Assembly: GCA_018398805.1 (NCBI GenBank)
Contig: JAGFBZ010001180.1
Coordinates: forward strand, 1,302,001-1,366,000
DNA length: 64,000 nt
Reading direction: 5' to 3'
DNA from: Hirundichthys speculiger
Taxonomy: Eukaryota; Chordata; Actinopteri; Beloniformes; Exocoetidae
Part shown: piece by piece, positions 37,849 through 48,478 of the stretch
Layout: each line of letters starts with the position of its first letter
How positions within the stretch are numbered: position 1 is the first letter of the stretch
Notes under the pieces: model-generated
Told to the model about the DNA's origin: nothing
Seen by the model: the letters and a program-made list of their open reading frames with translations, nothing else
The model's database searches: none
Program-made: the position numbers and the translations under genes

Positions 37849-39529
37849 GTCTCCTTGGACCCTGCCCCAGCAAACTGCTGGCAGGGGTCATTATTCTAAT
37901 CTGCCGTAAAACAATTCAGCACAAGAGGGACCTTGATCTTTGGAAAACAACCTTTCAGAGGCAGATGGCAAAAACCCAGGGCCAGATTTGCTTAACTTTT
38001 CTAAACTAACCAGCTCAGTGGTGAATTATTTGCAATAATACCTAGCTTTCTGGCAAATTCAAAAGTTTTCCTGAAAGCAGTTGAGCTTGCTTTAAACAGC
38101 GAGGGTGCTTCTCAAAGGAGAACCAATTTCAAGCGGCTGAGTGGAGTTTAAATGAAGATTAGAGTACTTTTTGTACATAGCAACTGTTTCCTACAGGCAG
38201 TCTGCAGTCATGACCTGAATTTCAATCTCAGACAGTTATAGTCACAATAACATCTAACAGAGATGTTAGAAAGAAAGAAAGATCCATTCTATTTTCAAGG
38301 TTGCAACCACATTATAAATAAAAAAAACTGTTACAAAGAGGCAATTAATTTCATTATTATTTTATAAATTTTTTTCTTTATTTATTTATTAATAAAAATG
38401 TCTCTCAGTCACATTTGCTCTTGATTGTATTTCAAGTGTCATACAAGTCAACAGAAGATTTCTCAGCATTTAAAGAAAGCTTTCTGTCCTCAGCCTCTCT
38501 GAAAGGAGCTGGATTTTACCATTTTTAACCTCAAATTCAATTTATATTTTGACATCTGACAAAGAAAGGTTTCCGAGTTTGAGTTTTAATAGAATAGATA
38601 CAATTTGATGGTTCTATTCATGTTGAAGAATCCACCGATACTGCCACAGTTTTCTCCACAAAGGGTATGATTTTAGCAAAAATCAATTTGCAAGTGCAGT
38701 CATTAGCTGTGAGACCTACTGATTCTTACAACTTTGGTGTGCAGGGCAATGTGCAGAGCAGAATGCAAATGTCATTAGGAGTCCGAATTGATTATTCATA
38801 GTTGGAGTCAAAAGGTTTCAGCTTTGTCCAGTCACATAAGCTACTCATCTCATTTTAAAGATATCAGTGGCCAAATGAGCTGGGAAGAAAACCCAGGCCG
38901 CTAGCAAACTGAGTCCCAAAGCAGCAAAGCAGCGTTCAGCAATCAAATATGAATAGACAGCATCCCTGATAATACCTTTTATGTTGTACCATATAGTGCA
39001 CTTCAATTTCTACCATTCTTTGCACATTTTTATATGCTCAAGTGATTAAATAGATTGCATTTGGCTACAAAAATCTTTGGTGTATACATTACCATCCACG
39101 TGAGAGCAAATGCACAAGTAAGACAAATAGCCTCTGAAAGCCATTTAGATGATTACATAACATGGGAGCTTCCCATAATAATAGCCTTATTAATATTATA
39201 ACCCATAATGGTTAAACTATGCATAATTGCAAGCTGCATCCTTAAAATCAGTGACTGTAGACGGACCATATGTACTGTATTCCTCCTTGTGCTGCAACAT
39301 GGCTGGAGGTATTCAATCAACAAAAGGGAAAAGCTTCATGCATCCAAGAAGCAGTTTTAGTGGCATTCCCATTAAAAATCAGCTAATAATCTAATTCTTT
39401 CAGATTGTACTTGTGTTGTTTTTCAAATGGATTCCCATTTGCAATTCATTTTAGATAAATCTCTGTTGCGGGCTCCTGCACATGTCCACTAGCTCTCATC
39501 GTGACATTTTCTCTGTTTCGTTTGAACAG

Positions 39530-39700
39530 GCAGAAACAGATAACAGATATATTTCACACCAAAAGAGAGAGTTAAAGCTGAAAAAGATACCAACGGCAGA
39601 GGCAGAGCCTCCAAACAAGAAGCTGTCCTCACACACACTGGACAGTGAGAGGAAAAGTTTTCTTGTGTGTGAAGCTCCCTACAGAAAACACGTGTCAAAG
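39530..39700 (+). CDS. Candidate nested gene, exon N3
   Basis: A pyrimidine-rich acceptor (TTTCTCTGTTTCGTTTGAACAG) opens 57 codons with no partial codon (171 bp, phase 0 to 0), closed by donor TCAAAG|GTAAAT. The peptide includes ETDNRYISHQKRELKLKK, PTAEAEPPNKKLSS and ERKSFLVCEAPYRKHVSK. It is lysine-rich and hydrophilic, with two basic clusters that could act in nuclear localisation. Only this frame is open across the segment. Entry phase matches N2. Exit phase does not match N4, as discussed in the findings. The family is unknown. Confidence 0.5.
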
Positions 39701-40074
39701 GTAAATGCAGAAAGCTCTTCCTTAATTGTAATAAACATCCCAGTACTCTGCATCTCACAACTACTACTAACGTTACAGTGAGCAGCAGAATAACGTAAGA
39801 GCAGAGTAAACCTTAGCGGCAGCTCTGCTAACTCGTATTACGTCCCAACATGTCTGTGAATTATTTAAAAGGAGACTGCTGATAATATCGACATGGAAAC
39901 AGTCCATGATAGAAAAGCATGTGTGTGTGATTAAGAGAAGAGTGCATAAAAAACTCAGTTCACTTGTTTTAGGGAGCGCTAAGGTGGAGGCTGCTTAGCT
40001 TTTACCATAAAATTAGTTCGTCTATCTAGCTCTAAACGCTCTGCAGACTATGTTTTAGCAATGGGGAAAATACA

Positions 40075-40367
40075 CCGTACTTTCCAGACAGTAAACTGTT
40101 ACTTTTCACACGCTTAGAACCCTACAGCTTATACAACGATGTGGCTAATGTATAGATTTCTACGGGCCAGCTTCATGCCGTCAATACGTTTATCCTCATC
40201 AGAATGAAATTACTGAACCGGTCACAATGGACCAATGAAACTGTTCAAATTAAATCAAACGCACTCACTCTGACTTCTTCAGATCAGTCAGAGCTACTGC
40301 ACGTATTTATTTTAAGATCCGAATATTCGGATCCTTATATTCAGGTGCGCTCAATAGGAAATCACGG
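40075..40367. mobile_element. Small MITE with CCGT...ACGG ends
   Basis: The left end CCGTACTTTCC (40075-40085) and right end GGAAATCACGG (40357-40367) are inverted with 9 of 11 matches. The interior (ACTTTTCACACGCTTAGAACC, AGTCAGAGCTACTGCACGTA) resembles a fish MITE whose consensus ends in a CCGTATTTTCCGGACTATAAG-type motif. The copy is about 293 bp, non-coding, and contains the palindrome GATCCGAATATTCGGATC near its right end. It sits in the intron after candidate exon N3. Confidence 0.65.
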
Positions 40368-40904
40368 TATGTAATGTGGAGAATAATATGTAGTTAAAGA
40401 CACGTGAAAAACTCCACAACTCACGACTACTAACGTTGCTATGAGCTTTCTGGTCCTATGATCTGAAAATGAACGGGAAGATGAGAGAGTAAAATTCAGA
40501 AATGATTTATCTGAACAAACTGGTGGATCATTTTAAATACTGTGTGAGCTCATTAAAGCCCGAAAGGATGTTTGTGTCCTGTCAGGTGTTTAATTGCACT
40601 CATAGCAACTATTATACTTTTTTATGTAGCCTTTGTCATATTAATCAATAACAATGTAGCAACACAGTTTTGAATGACAGGGTCCTTGTTGAAACAGATG
40701 TTTCTGAGTCTAGGAAACTCAGGCACTTCTGGAGCTATTATTTTCTATTTGTGTGATACAATAAACATGCTTTAGGCATTTCAATGTTCAGTGCTCATTT
40801 TTTTGTAACATTCACATGGGACACTTGAAGAAAGTTTATGGGAAGGCACGTGTCCTACATATAACAGCATTACAGTGGGATAATTGCCCTTCATTATGTG
40901 TTAC

Positions 40905-41028
40905 TTTTAGCTTGTGACTGCACTGAGGGCCGTTTTGAAGCTGCATTTGGGTGATAAAAGCCTTGTAAAGGGCACCCAGGACTTCACAGATCCTCTCATT
41001 CTGGTGCCACATTAACTCAAAGCTCTGT
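40905..41028. other. Exon-like segment open on both strands
   Basis: On the plus strand, acceptor TTACTTTTAG at 40910 opens VTALRAVLKLHLGDKSLVKG and then TQDFTDPLILVPH before a stop at 41013, with a possible donor CTG|GTGCCA at 41004. On the minus strand, acceptor CTTCCAACAG opens ELMWHQNERICEVLGALYK and then AFITQMQLQNGPQCSHKLK, with a possible donor at 40904. The minus-strand codons have more C/G-ending bases. One reading is probably a shadow of the other, but I cannot tell which, and neither is recognised. It lies between candidate exons N3 and N4. Confidence 0.35.
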
Positions 41029-41293
41029 TGGAAGAGAATGGGCAGGAACATTTTTATTCAGCCACTTATCACTGACGGATTTCTAACATTAGCAAGTATG
41101 TTCAGAATTGTTTCCAGAGTGCCTTTAACTTTTCAAAGCCTAAAAAGAAGACACAGCAAAAAAAAATAGGAATGTTATTATCATTTCATATACGTGTAAA
41201 AATTATTGACTTGTTCATTCATTAGACTCATAAAAGACTCATCCCAAAAAGCAATGTCTTTCAGCTTTTTGCTTTTTTTTTTCTTTCTTTCTT

Positions 41294-41455
41294 TTAGAGG
41301 TCGCCACAATAAATTTGGCATACATTTTTACATCAGATGCCCTTCCTGGGACCAGCACAATGACATTGACAATGTTGGCTTGTGACCCCTTAGTGGCTGG
41401 GGCATCGGGGGCATTGTCTGGGTTCAGCGCCCCGCCCAGGGACACTTAGAAGGCA
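41294..41455 (-). mobile_element. RTE/SINE-type fragment
   Basis: AGAGGTCGCCACAATAAA near the left is the reverse complement of the TGTGGCGACC 3' end of the fish RTE-like element. It is followed by ACATCAGATGCCCTTCCTGG and GGACCAGCACAATGACATTG, which resemble its 5' region. The two ends are again close together, as at 59325-59745, but this copy is more degraded. Confidence 0.55.
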
Positions 41456-41918
41456 AGAAGAAGGTGTAGCAGTTAGAAGTTGCGAGTCTTTTTTTTTTTC
41501 TAAGAATTTATTTTGAAACACATGAATAGTTCTGCACTGAAGATAAAGGTACTTTCAATTTGCACTGGATAAAAGGATTCTGATGAATATCTATGCAAAT
41601 GTGGAGCAGTGGTTTTATCAAGCAGATGACTGCCTTTGCCAGGACCACACTATAGCACAAATAAAAACCAAAAGCTCTGAAGGACAGTCAATCAAAATTC
41701 AAGATTCTTTTCTATGGGGGCATTGAACCTTTTTGCATAGTAGCGTGTGGATCAAGACTTTTCATTTTGAATCTTGTTTACAAATTAGCATTTCAGATTT
41801 TACCATAACAATCAAAAATCAATTTTAGACTTAAGACCTTTTTTGTTTTTTGTTTTTTGTTTTTTTTTTCTGCTGTTTCTGAAAGTGTCTAATAAAACCC
41901 TTTGTTTGATTTTCACAG

Positions 41919-42022
41919 ACCAAATCTCTCTGATACTGATTGCCTGGCCGCCTGTCTGGGGACAGCCCCGTGTCTCCCAGGTAGTAGCTGGGCTCCAATC
42001 TCCCCGAATGGGATTAAAGCAG
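41919..42022 (+). CDS. Candidate nested gene, exon N4
   Basis: A T-rich tract and TTTTCACAG acceptor open a 104-bp segment ending at a good donor, AAAGCAG|GTATGG. In the frame that suits the last exon it reads PNLSDTDCLAACLGTAPC, LPGSSWAPISPNGIKA (34 codons, phase 2 in, phase 1 out). A second frame is also fully open (QISLILIAWPPVWGQPR, phase 1 in, 0 out), so the frame rests on the junction with N5. It is GC-richer than its surroundings. The family is unknown and the link to N3 is unresolved. Confidence 0.42.
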
Positions 42023-42999
42023 GTATGGAAAATAAATACATCAATATTCTTTTTTAATTTTTTTAATTTTTTAATTTTTTTAGGTTAAAACCCCTACAGG
42101 GCCAACTATTTTATCGATTCAGTACTGAAAAAAACAAATCAACATTATATTAGGATTACATTTGAAAAAAAGAAAAGAAAGAAAGACATTCATGGATAAA
42201 TATGAACTGACTGATTTTTAAGATGTTGCTTGAATTAGTGAATAACTGTCTGTCATTCAAATATATGACATTTATTCAGCATGAATCAGGAGCTTTCAAT
42301 CAATATGGTTACAATTTGGGTCATTAGTGTTTAGTATTTGTGCCCAAAGATGTTTTAATTCTGTTTCGGCAAGATTTGATCTGGATGTGACAAAAAAAAA
42401 AAAGAAAAAGGGATTTTATAGACATTTTAATTGGAAACGCAGAACATAAACTGCTGTGATCTAACCAGGTTAAAGGAGAGCCATATTTGTGTCGGTGGGA
42501 AGCTTGGCTTTGGTCTTAACAGATGTGACTAACCTACTTATCTGGCGTGATAGCATACCCCGCTGTAACGGTAGCATGTTTACGATGGTAAATCTTGACA
42601 GCCGCAGAGGCAGGAGGAGGCTGCTATGTGGTCCTCGCTGCTTTATCAAGGTGGTTTAACAGTGTTGTACTGTCAGTGTTTTGTTCGCTTGGCCTTTTGT
42701 GCATTCAGTGCATGTAAGTGAAATCTTTATAGTTTGACATAAACACATTTATCAGTCAAATGTACATAAACATTTTTCATGCCAGCATATTTGTCCATTT
42801 TTAGTAGATGTTCATAATTAATCATTTACTGATAAATAGACACAGATAGTGATGCTGTTTGTGGTAGATGTACATGATGGCTCTTCAATACCAACCGGCT
42901 GTGACCAGCAAAATCTGAGCACCCATTCTGAATACATCAGTGGTTTAATTACCTCTATTAAAGGATGGTTTGTTTTTTTTTTCCCTTTTTTTTCTGCAG

Positions 43000-43127
43000 T
43001 GGACACTTCTGTGCTAACAGCCCCCACAAGGTTACTGAATAAATTGCTGTCAGACAACTCAACCCTCGAAAACAAAAATTTAAAAATATTCCAACTGCTT
43101 GATACTTTCATTTTGATTAAACAATAA
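43000..43127 (+). CDS. Candidate nested gene, exon N5 (last)
   Basis: A very strong acceptor (long T/C tract, TTTCTGCAG) opens the frame DTSVLTAPTRLLNKLLSD, then NSTLENKNLKIFQLLDTF and ILIKQ, stopping at TAA 43125-43127. With N4 the split codon becomes GTG (Val) and the frame is continuous. The stop lies inside AATAAA (43123-43128), a ready polyadenylation signal, and ATTAAA sits a few bases earlier (43116-43121). The C-terminus is amphipathic and leucine-rich. The other two frames stop within 15 codons. This is the best single candidate for a terminal exon in the window. Confidence 0.5.
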
Positions 43128-43128
43128 A
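43123..43128 (+). terminator. Candidate polyadenylation signal AATAAA
   Basis: AATAAA overlaps the stop codon of candidate exon N5, with ATTAAA at 43116-43121 just before it. A GT-rich stretch (GTCTTTGTTTGTAT, 43136-43152) follows at a plausible distance for a downstream element. This supports transcript end formation on the plus strand but is common in AT-rich DNA. Confidence 0.35.
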
Positions 43129-44097
43129 ATACGAAAGTCTTTGTTTGTATACAGGCTGTAACTTCAGTGGCCCAATATGTCAAAGTAAGTTCACATCCCT
43201 TTCATTGAGAATATTTTTCATTTCATTTTACTCTTATTACTCAAACGCTGTGCATAAAGAGATGGATAAAGAAGAAAGATGAAGTACGGATTTAGGGGTT
43301 TTATTTCCCAGAGTTTCCAAATAAAACTGGGAGCCTTTGCCACAGAATAAATCCAGGGAGTCTTTGGAAAGTCTAGTGTGGTGCTTATATTACCTTATAC
43401 TGAGCTTTCCACAATCATTAGTTGTTCAAAGAATAATAATGCTGCCTAATAGTTTCTAAGGCATAAATGTAATAATTGTTCCGACATAGAGGAATTGAAC
43501 TATTCACCACTGGCAGATGGCACTGAAGTAGAAGTTATAGTGTAAATGGAGAACTTAGCGAAACAGGTAACTCCAGAAAGATCAGTTGATTATGAACATC
43601 AGTAGTAGATAAAATTAGTTCATGCATAGAAACTGAATTTAGAAAGTGAAATGGTACTGAAACTAGTGGATTCAGAGCAAAAATAAAAAAGACTATAGAC
43701 TGGCTGTTTCTCACTAAACCAGTTTTAGAATCACAGCAGAAATTTTAATGACCTCACTAGCTTGTAACGCTAACATATCTGCCATTCTCGCATGCCTATT
43801 AACAAGCCTGCCAAAATATTAGCTGGCTAGTTCGGTTGCACATGCAGTCTTTGCTAATTAAAACAACACGGACTGTTAGGCAGGATTCAAACATGTTTGA
43901 GATTTCAGCCATGTTCCCATTCACTATGAATTAGGTGGTGACGTGTACTGCCAAATGTGTTCGTGGACTTGTTGTATCTCTTACAAGGCTCACTTGTGTT
44001 TGGAAAGTAACAAAAGTTTATGGCAGCACTGGTACCAGTCAGTCATGCATGGCTGTTGATACATGACCAAACTTCAGGGATGTCCAATATCAAGAGT

Positions 44098-44919
44098 CAT
44101 TGGGCCTCATTCATGAAATCCTCATAAATTTGCACATAAATCCTCTCTTAACTAATAATCTGCTCTCCATTCATGAATGCTGTGTAAAACATTGATTTAT
44201 TTTGTAAGAATGCGTGAAAGTTAATGAATTCTAATTGATCGCAGGTTGAGAGAGTTCTCGTGAAGTTAATCAATTAGCATAAACCAGGGGCCACCAAATA
44301 AGGAGGAGTAAATGTGCAGATTACTGCATGATACCGCTTAAAACCTTCGGGTGATCCAGTAAATCTCGCCAAGGTGGCAGCACCAATGAAGTATTCAAGA
44401 GGTGAAGTCACAGAGGTTTGACAGGATTTTGGGTAAAAAATAAATAAATAAATAAACGCATTTTGCTGCGTCACCAAACTCTCTCTCACCTCTGCATGCC
44501 GATGCATGGCTTGATGACACCATTATTGGTGTGCGCGGGTGTCTGTGAGCATATCATGTCCTTTTAATCACCCATTGACACTTCAAGAAACATAATCGGA
44601 AGCTTAAATATGTAAAATGCTTATCTATTAAGATAAACGTGTTCTATTTCAAATGTAACATCATCTTTAAAAGGCTCAACATATTGTGAGTGTAACAGTC
44701 CATGTAAGAGATCAACGCTGTAAAGTTGGAGACTAACAGCAATATTCATCTATACTCACAAGCACTACACTTCAGAGGAAGGAGTATATTTTGTTCGTAG
44801 CTACAAAAAGTTCAGAACTATTGAGATTTTTATGAATGCCAAACCAAGCATAGATTTCACTCTGCTCACAGTTTACGCACAGATCGGTTCCGCTCATGTT
44901 TCATGAACGAGGCCCAATG
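44098..44919. mobile_element. DNA transposon/MITE with 21-bp inverted ends
   Basis: The left end contains GGGCCTCATTCATGAAA and the right end TTTCATGAACGAGGCCC. Over 21 bases (44098-44118 and 44899-44919) they are inverted with a single mismatch. The interior of about 780 bp has no transposase frame but includes an AAATAAATAAATAAA run and a moderately GC-rich part at 44280-44530. Flanking AT dinucleotides may be the target duplication, as in some Harbinger/ISL2EU-like elements, but the superfamily is uncertain. Its right end is 65 bases from the exon 3 donor of the cadherin. Confidence 0.75.
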
Positions 44920-44984
44920 GATTTAAGAGTGAATCCTGCCTTAGAGATCAGGTGCTGCTGACTCTCCCAGCGTTCTGCCATTAC

Positions 44985-45279
44985 CGATATTTGCCATCTC
45001 GGGGACAGTGGCACTGTAGGGACCATCTTCAAAGACAGGAGGATTGTCGTTGATGTCCTGCACCCGGATTATGAACTGTGATGACGGCTCCAGAGGGCGT
45101 TCAGTCAGTCTGTCAATGGCCGTCGCGATGAGACGGTACTCATCGTTCTCCTCGCGGTCTAGTGGCTTGGTGACATGGATGTTGCCCGTTTTCTCGTCTA
45201 TCACAAAGATGGAGCCTGCTCCCTGGCCTTCCAGGACATACTTAGTGCGGCCATCATTCCTGTCCATGTCAGTGTGGAG
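44985..45279 (-). CDS. cdh24: Type II cadherin exon (EC1), cadherin-24-like
   Basis: This exon encodes most of the first extracellular cadherin repeat, the homophilic adhesive domain outside the cell. It runs from a CACCCAG acceptor to a G|GTAATG donor. It is 295 bp, phase 0 in and phase 1 out, the size I know for this exon in type II cadherins. It reads LHTDMDRNDGRTKY at the start, then FVIDEKTGNIHVTK, the calcium-binding LDREE, and the EC1-EC2 linker DINDNPP, ending GPYSATVPEMANIG. From memory, GRTKY and GNIHVTK are shared with cadherin-24, while cadherin-11 has GNIHATK. LEPSSQF replaces the usual LEPPSEF. The strand-swap tryptophans belong to the preceding exon, which is not in the window. 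The type II cadherin assignment is near certain; the paralogue is an inference. Confidence 0.93.
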
Positions 45280-47716
45280 CTGGGTGAGAGGTAAAAAGGG
45301 AGTTTAAAAAAAAAAGGGGGGGGGGGGGCAGATGGGAGTACAGGAGGAAGGAAGAAGGAAACAAGTGGAGATGATATAGGTTGTGCGAGGTAGGGACAGA
45401 AAATAATGGGTGGGGAGGAAAGACAAGAGTAAACTCCAGTTAAAAATTAAGATTGTTTTTTCAAGACACTCAGTGAATACAAAACAAGCAGATTATCTTC
45501 TGTGTGCCTCCAGGGTATAATGAATTTAAACACAAGCAGATAAAAGAAATGGCTGCAATACCACCCTTTCTCACTTTACTTTCTTTCTTTCACATTTCTA
45601 TTTCCACAGTATTGTACAGGCAGTTATAACTTTGGATCTCCCTAGTCGCAATGATATCCAGAAAACTATTGATCTGCTTGCTCATACTTAAAGCCCCTAT
45701 CCATAACCAAGTGGTTGTGGGCAGCGAAAAGCTTACTAGTCTGTTCACATAAAACTTTCTGACTAATTAATGAAAGCACCAAATAGAAGGAATAATGAAC
45801 ATTGGCCAAATCAATTAGTCCCTAACTAATAGGCATATATGAGTGAGGGTAGAGGGGAGCAAGGCAGCAGGACGTTTGGTATTGATCACAGCCCTGTGTT
45901 ACATTTTATTGGATCAGCGCCTTGCGGGATGGCAAAGCAGCAGAGCAACCAGCATCCTCTCATGCAGGGAAAGGTAATATCAGGGAAGGCTCCACACTGT
46001 CCTCTGCCCCTGACAAGAGAGACAAGTCAGCGGGATGCAGCGAGCATATCAAGATTCAATCTCATTACCCCACCTACGTGGATCGAATAGAAACTGTGAG
46101 AAAAAAAGAGAGCGCTAAATTACGCTTCACACAAGAAAGTGTGACATTGTGACTTCAGATGGAGGTTTGACTTGGAAATTGTTGCGAGGCCACAGGGAAG
46201 CACATTTGCAAAATGAAATGATACTGTGAATTGAACTTCTCATTTACTCTGACAAGGATTTTCATGGATGGGCGTGGCATGCCGTGAATATACCAGCTTC
46301 TCCTAAATGTTGAGTACAGATGTTGACAAGGCTGTTTTTAGCTAGTAAAGTCCAAAATGGATCTAGCAAGGTTTTTCTCAATCATTCAACAAAACAGAAC
46401 CAAAGATTCCAGAAGTTTTCCAGAATCAGCCTGGAACCCTCTCACAGCTTGTTGGACCCTCCATCTGAAGCAAGCATTGACTCTGGTCTCATCATTGATA
46501 AGACTCTGAAAGTAGAAATGAAGTACTGAATAATGTTTGTGTAGTTCAGTTGCTTTGATGTTTGGTGAGATAGAGTTGTACAGTTAAACCTGAAATTCAT
46601 ATAATTTGGCTGGAAAATTACTTCGCATCTTTGAAGAAGTCCAAATGTGACGTCATTGGCATGGCTTCTAGTAGACCTGCTCTGTTTCTAGATGGCCTCA
46701 GTAGATATTGTTGATTATCTTTAATATTGGAATACATATTTGGCCTCAGGGGCAGATTTAAGTATGAGTGACATGGGAAACTGCCGAGGATGGCATCTTT
46801 TCAAGGACAAGATCGAGCACCCAAAACAAAAGAAGTCTCTGATATTTTCTGTTATTGTCAATTTGCATGTCACTTCAATTATATCCTTGTGTTGATATTT
46901 TGTGCATCAAAGAGAGAAGTGGGCACTCCTACAGCCTTCCAGTTTATTAAGTAGAAACTGAATAGCTGAGATCTGAGAGTGAGAGCTGTCACGGCAGCAG
47001 GCTGACTGTCAGGCAGCTGTCAAATTCAGAGGAAGACAGATTGTAGAGTGCAAAGCTAATAATGCTAACTAAGGCTACATGCTCACTAGTTGGATTTATA
47101 ACGCCATTTTCTAAAACAAAACAGATCTGCATCTCAGCTCAGTGTTGGAAGAGATCTCCATTCACCTCACATCCACCAATATATCACATACTACATCCAT
47201 GCCCATTGGATGTGCACGTATGAGTAAACAGTAACAGCTGAAAGAAATTTTTTGAAGCACACGAGGAGCAAGCCGACTACAAAAGGAGATGGAATCTGAG
47301 CCTGACTGGTTTGCCTGAAAAGATTGGGAAAATACACGAGAAACCGTCATCGGGATCCTCACAAGGGTAGTCCTGCTGTCAGCGGATCACCTGCAGGACT
47401 CTGCGGGTAACATCCACCATTTGGGGAAAAAAAGCGACCAATCTGTCTCTAACAATATACCGAGGGCTATAATCATCCAGTTTGGCATGTGAACTGTTTG
47501 GAACGAGGTTTGGAAAAGCTCAAGAGAGGCAAAAGAATGAAAAAATCCTGGGACCTGGCAGATCACTTGGTTCAATTAAGATTCCAATGGTCAGTGTTCA
47601 AGGCTCATTCCCAGCAGCCTCATCAATTATGTCTCCAAATGTGAAATCTCAGCACCAACTCTAACAGCCAATTGCTTAATCACTCTTTCCTTACAATCCT
47701 CAAATGTTTATACTAA

Positions 47717-47980
47717 ATGCAATATCGATGTGGAGGCTTAACAATAATCTGTTGGGAAATGTCGATTATTTCAGTAAAGTTAAAGAGATGGCCAAAACTA
47801 TCCTTAAGCAATTGGGAGTGTTTTAAATTTAAATCTAAAGAGTTTGCAATTAAATTAGTAAACCTCTCTCTAAAAAAAAGAAACAACAGCACAATGTATG
47901 AAGTGAAATAAATAATGTCAAGAAGATGATCTATCAGTGAATTAGTAACACAAATTAAACATTCTTCAGAATGATTTAGA
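47717..47980 (+). mobile_element. L1/Tx1-like LINE relic, left part
   Basis: Upstream piece of the plus-strand L1-like relic that continues at 48487. Fragments such as SNWECFKFKSKEFAIKL resemble the conserved W-x-x-x-K-x-K-x-R segment between endonuclease and RT. It ends at GATTTAGA, which is repeated after the intervening MITE. The frame LNILQND before the MITE continues as LDNLWLEKAKGA after it if one copy of the duplication is counted. Confidence 0.6.
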
Positions 47981-48478
47981 CTAGTGGTCCTCAACCTTTC
48001 TGTAACTGTGGACTGGTCAAGGCTTGACAATTTTACCGCAGACTGGGGGGGGCTTTCTCGTTACATTACGCCAATAACATAACATGAGTATAACACCAAA
48101 GTCTCTGGTAGCATCATCTGTACCCATTAAATAAATAACCAAAAAAAAAAAAAAAAAAAACCCTCACACAGAGCGGGCTTGGTACGTGGGAATCACCTGT
48201 TGTGATAATCCATATTTCAACTAGGGCTCCTGTTATTGTTTGTTAAAAGCTTTCCATTTCCTGGAAGTCATGGGCTGTTCTTTCTCTTCACTGTGCATTT
48301 TCTCCTTCACAAGGAAACTTTCCAAAGACGCCTGTTTCTTACTCATTTTGGTAGCTGCGTTAAATTTTGGCGCTCAAGTGATCGAGATGTAACCGACAGA
48401 ATCCGGTCATTTTTCAAAAAAAAATTCTTTCAAAATAAAAGTCCGGTACCGATCCGCGGCCCGGGGTTGGGGACCACT
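47981..48478. mobile_element. hAT-like MITE inserted in the L1-like relic
   Basis: The ends read CTAGTGGTCCTCAACC (left) and GGTTGGGGACCACT (right), the AGTGGTCCCCAACC-type inverted ends of a common fish hAT MITE. Both flanks carry GATTTAGA (47973-47980 and 48479-48486), an eight-base target duplication. An A20 run lies near 48140 and the interior has no coding capacity. One extra T near the left tip makes the exact left border uncertain by a base or two. It is younger than the LINE it interrupts. Confidence 0.88.

Larger units (their letters stand above)
34806..44984 (-). other. Cadherin intron between the EC1 and EC2 exons
   Basis: About 10.2 kb, with a GTAATG donor and a CCCTGCAG acceptor on the minus strand. 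It hosts the plus-strand exon-like series (35665-43127), a Tc1-family fragment, two C-tracts, a small MITE, an RTE/SINE fragment and an inverted-terminal element. No feature was seen in 35910-37070, 37850-39480, 42110-42840 or 43200-44090 apart from short A/T tracts. A possible micro-exon, GCTGTAACTTCAGTGGCC and following bases before GTAAGT, lies at 43155-43184. Confidence 0.85.

Noticed and set aside
41843..42088. Plus-strand 81-codon Phe-rich frame
   Set aside because: Mostly poly-T translation; only the spliced core 41919-42022 is kept as a candidate, in another frame.
44941..45307. Plus-strand 87-codon frame over the EC1 exon
   Set aside because: Antisense shadow of the cadherin exon.
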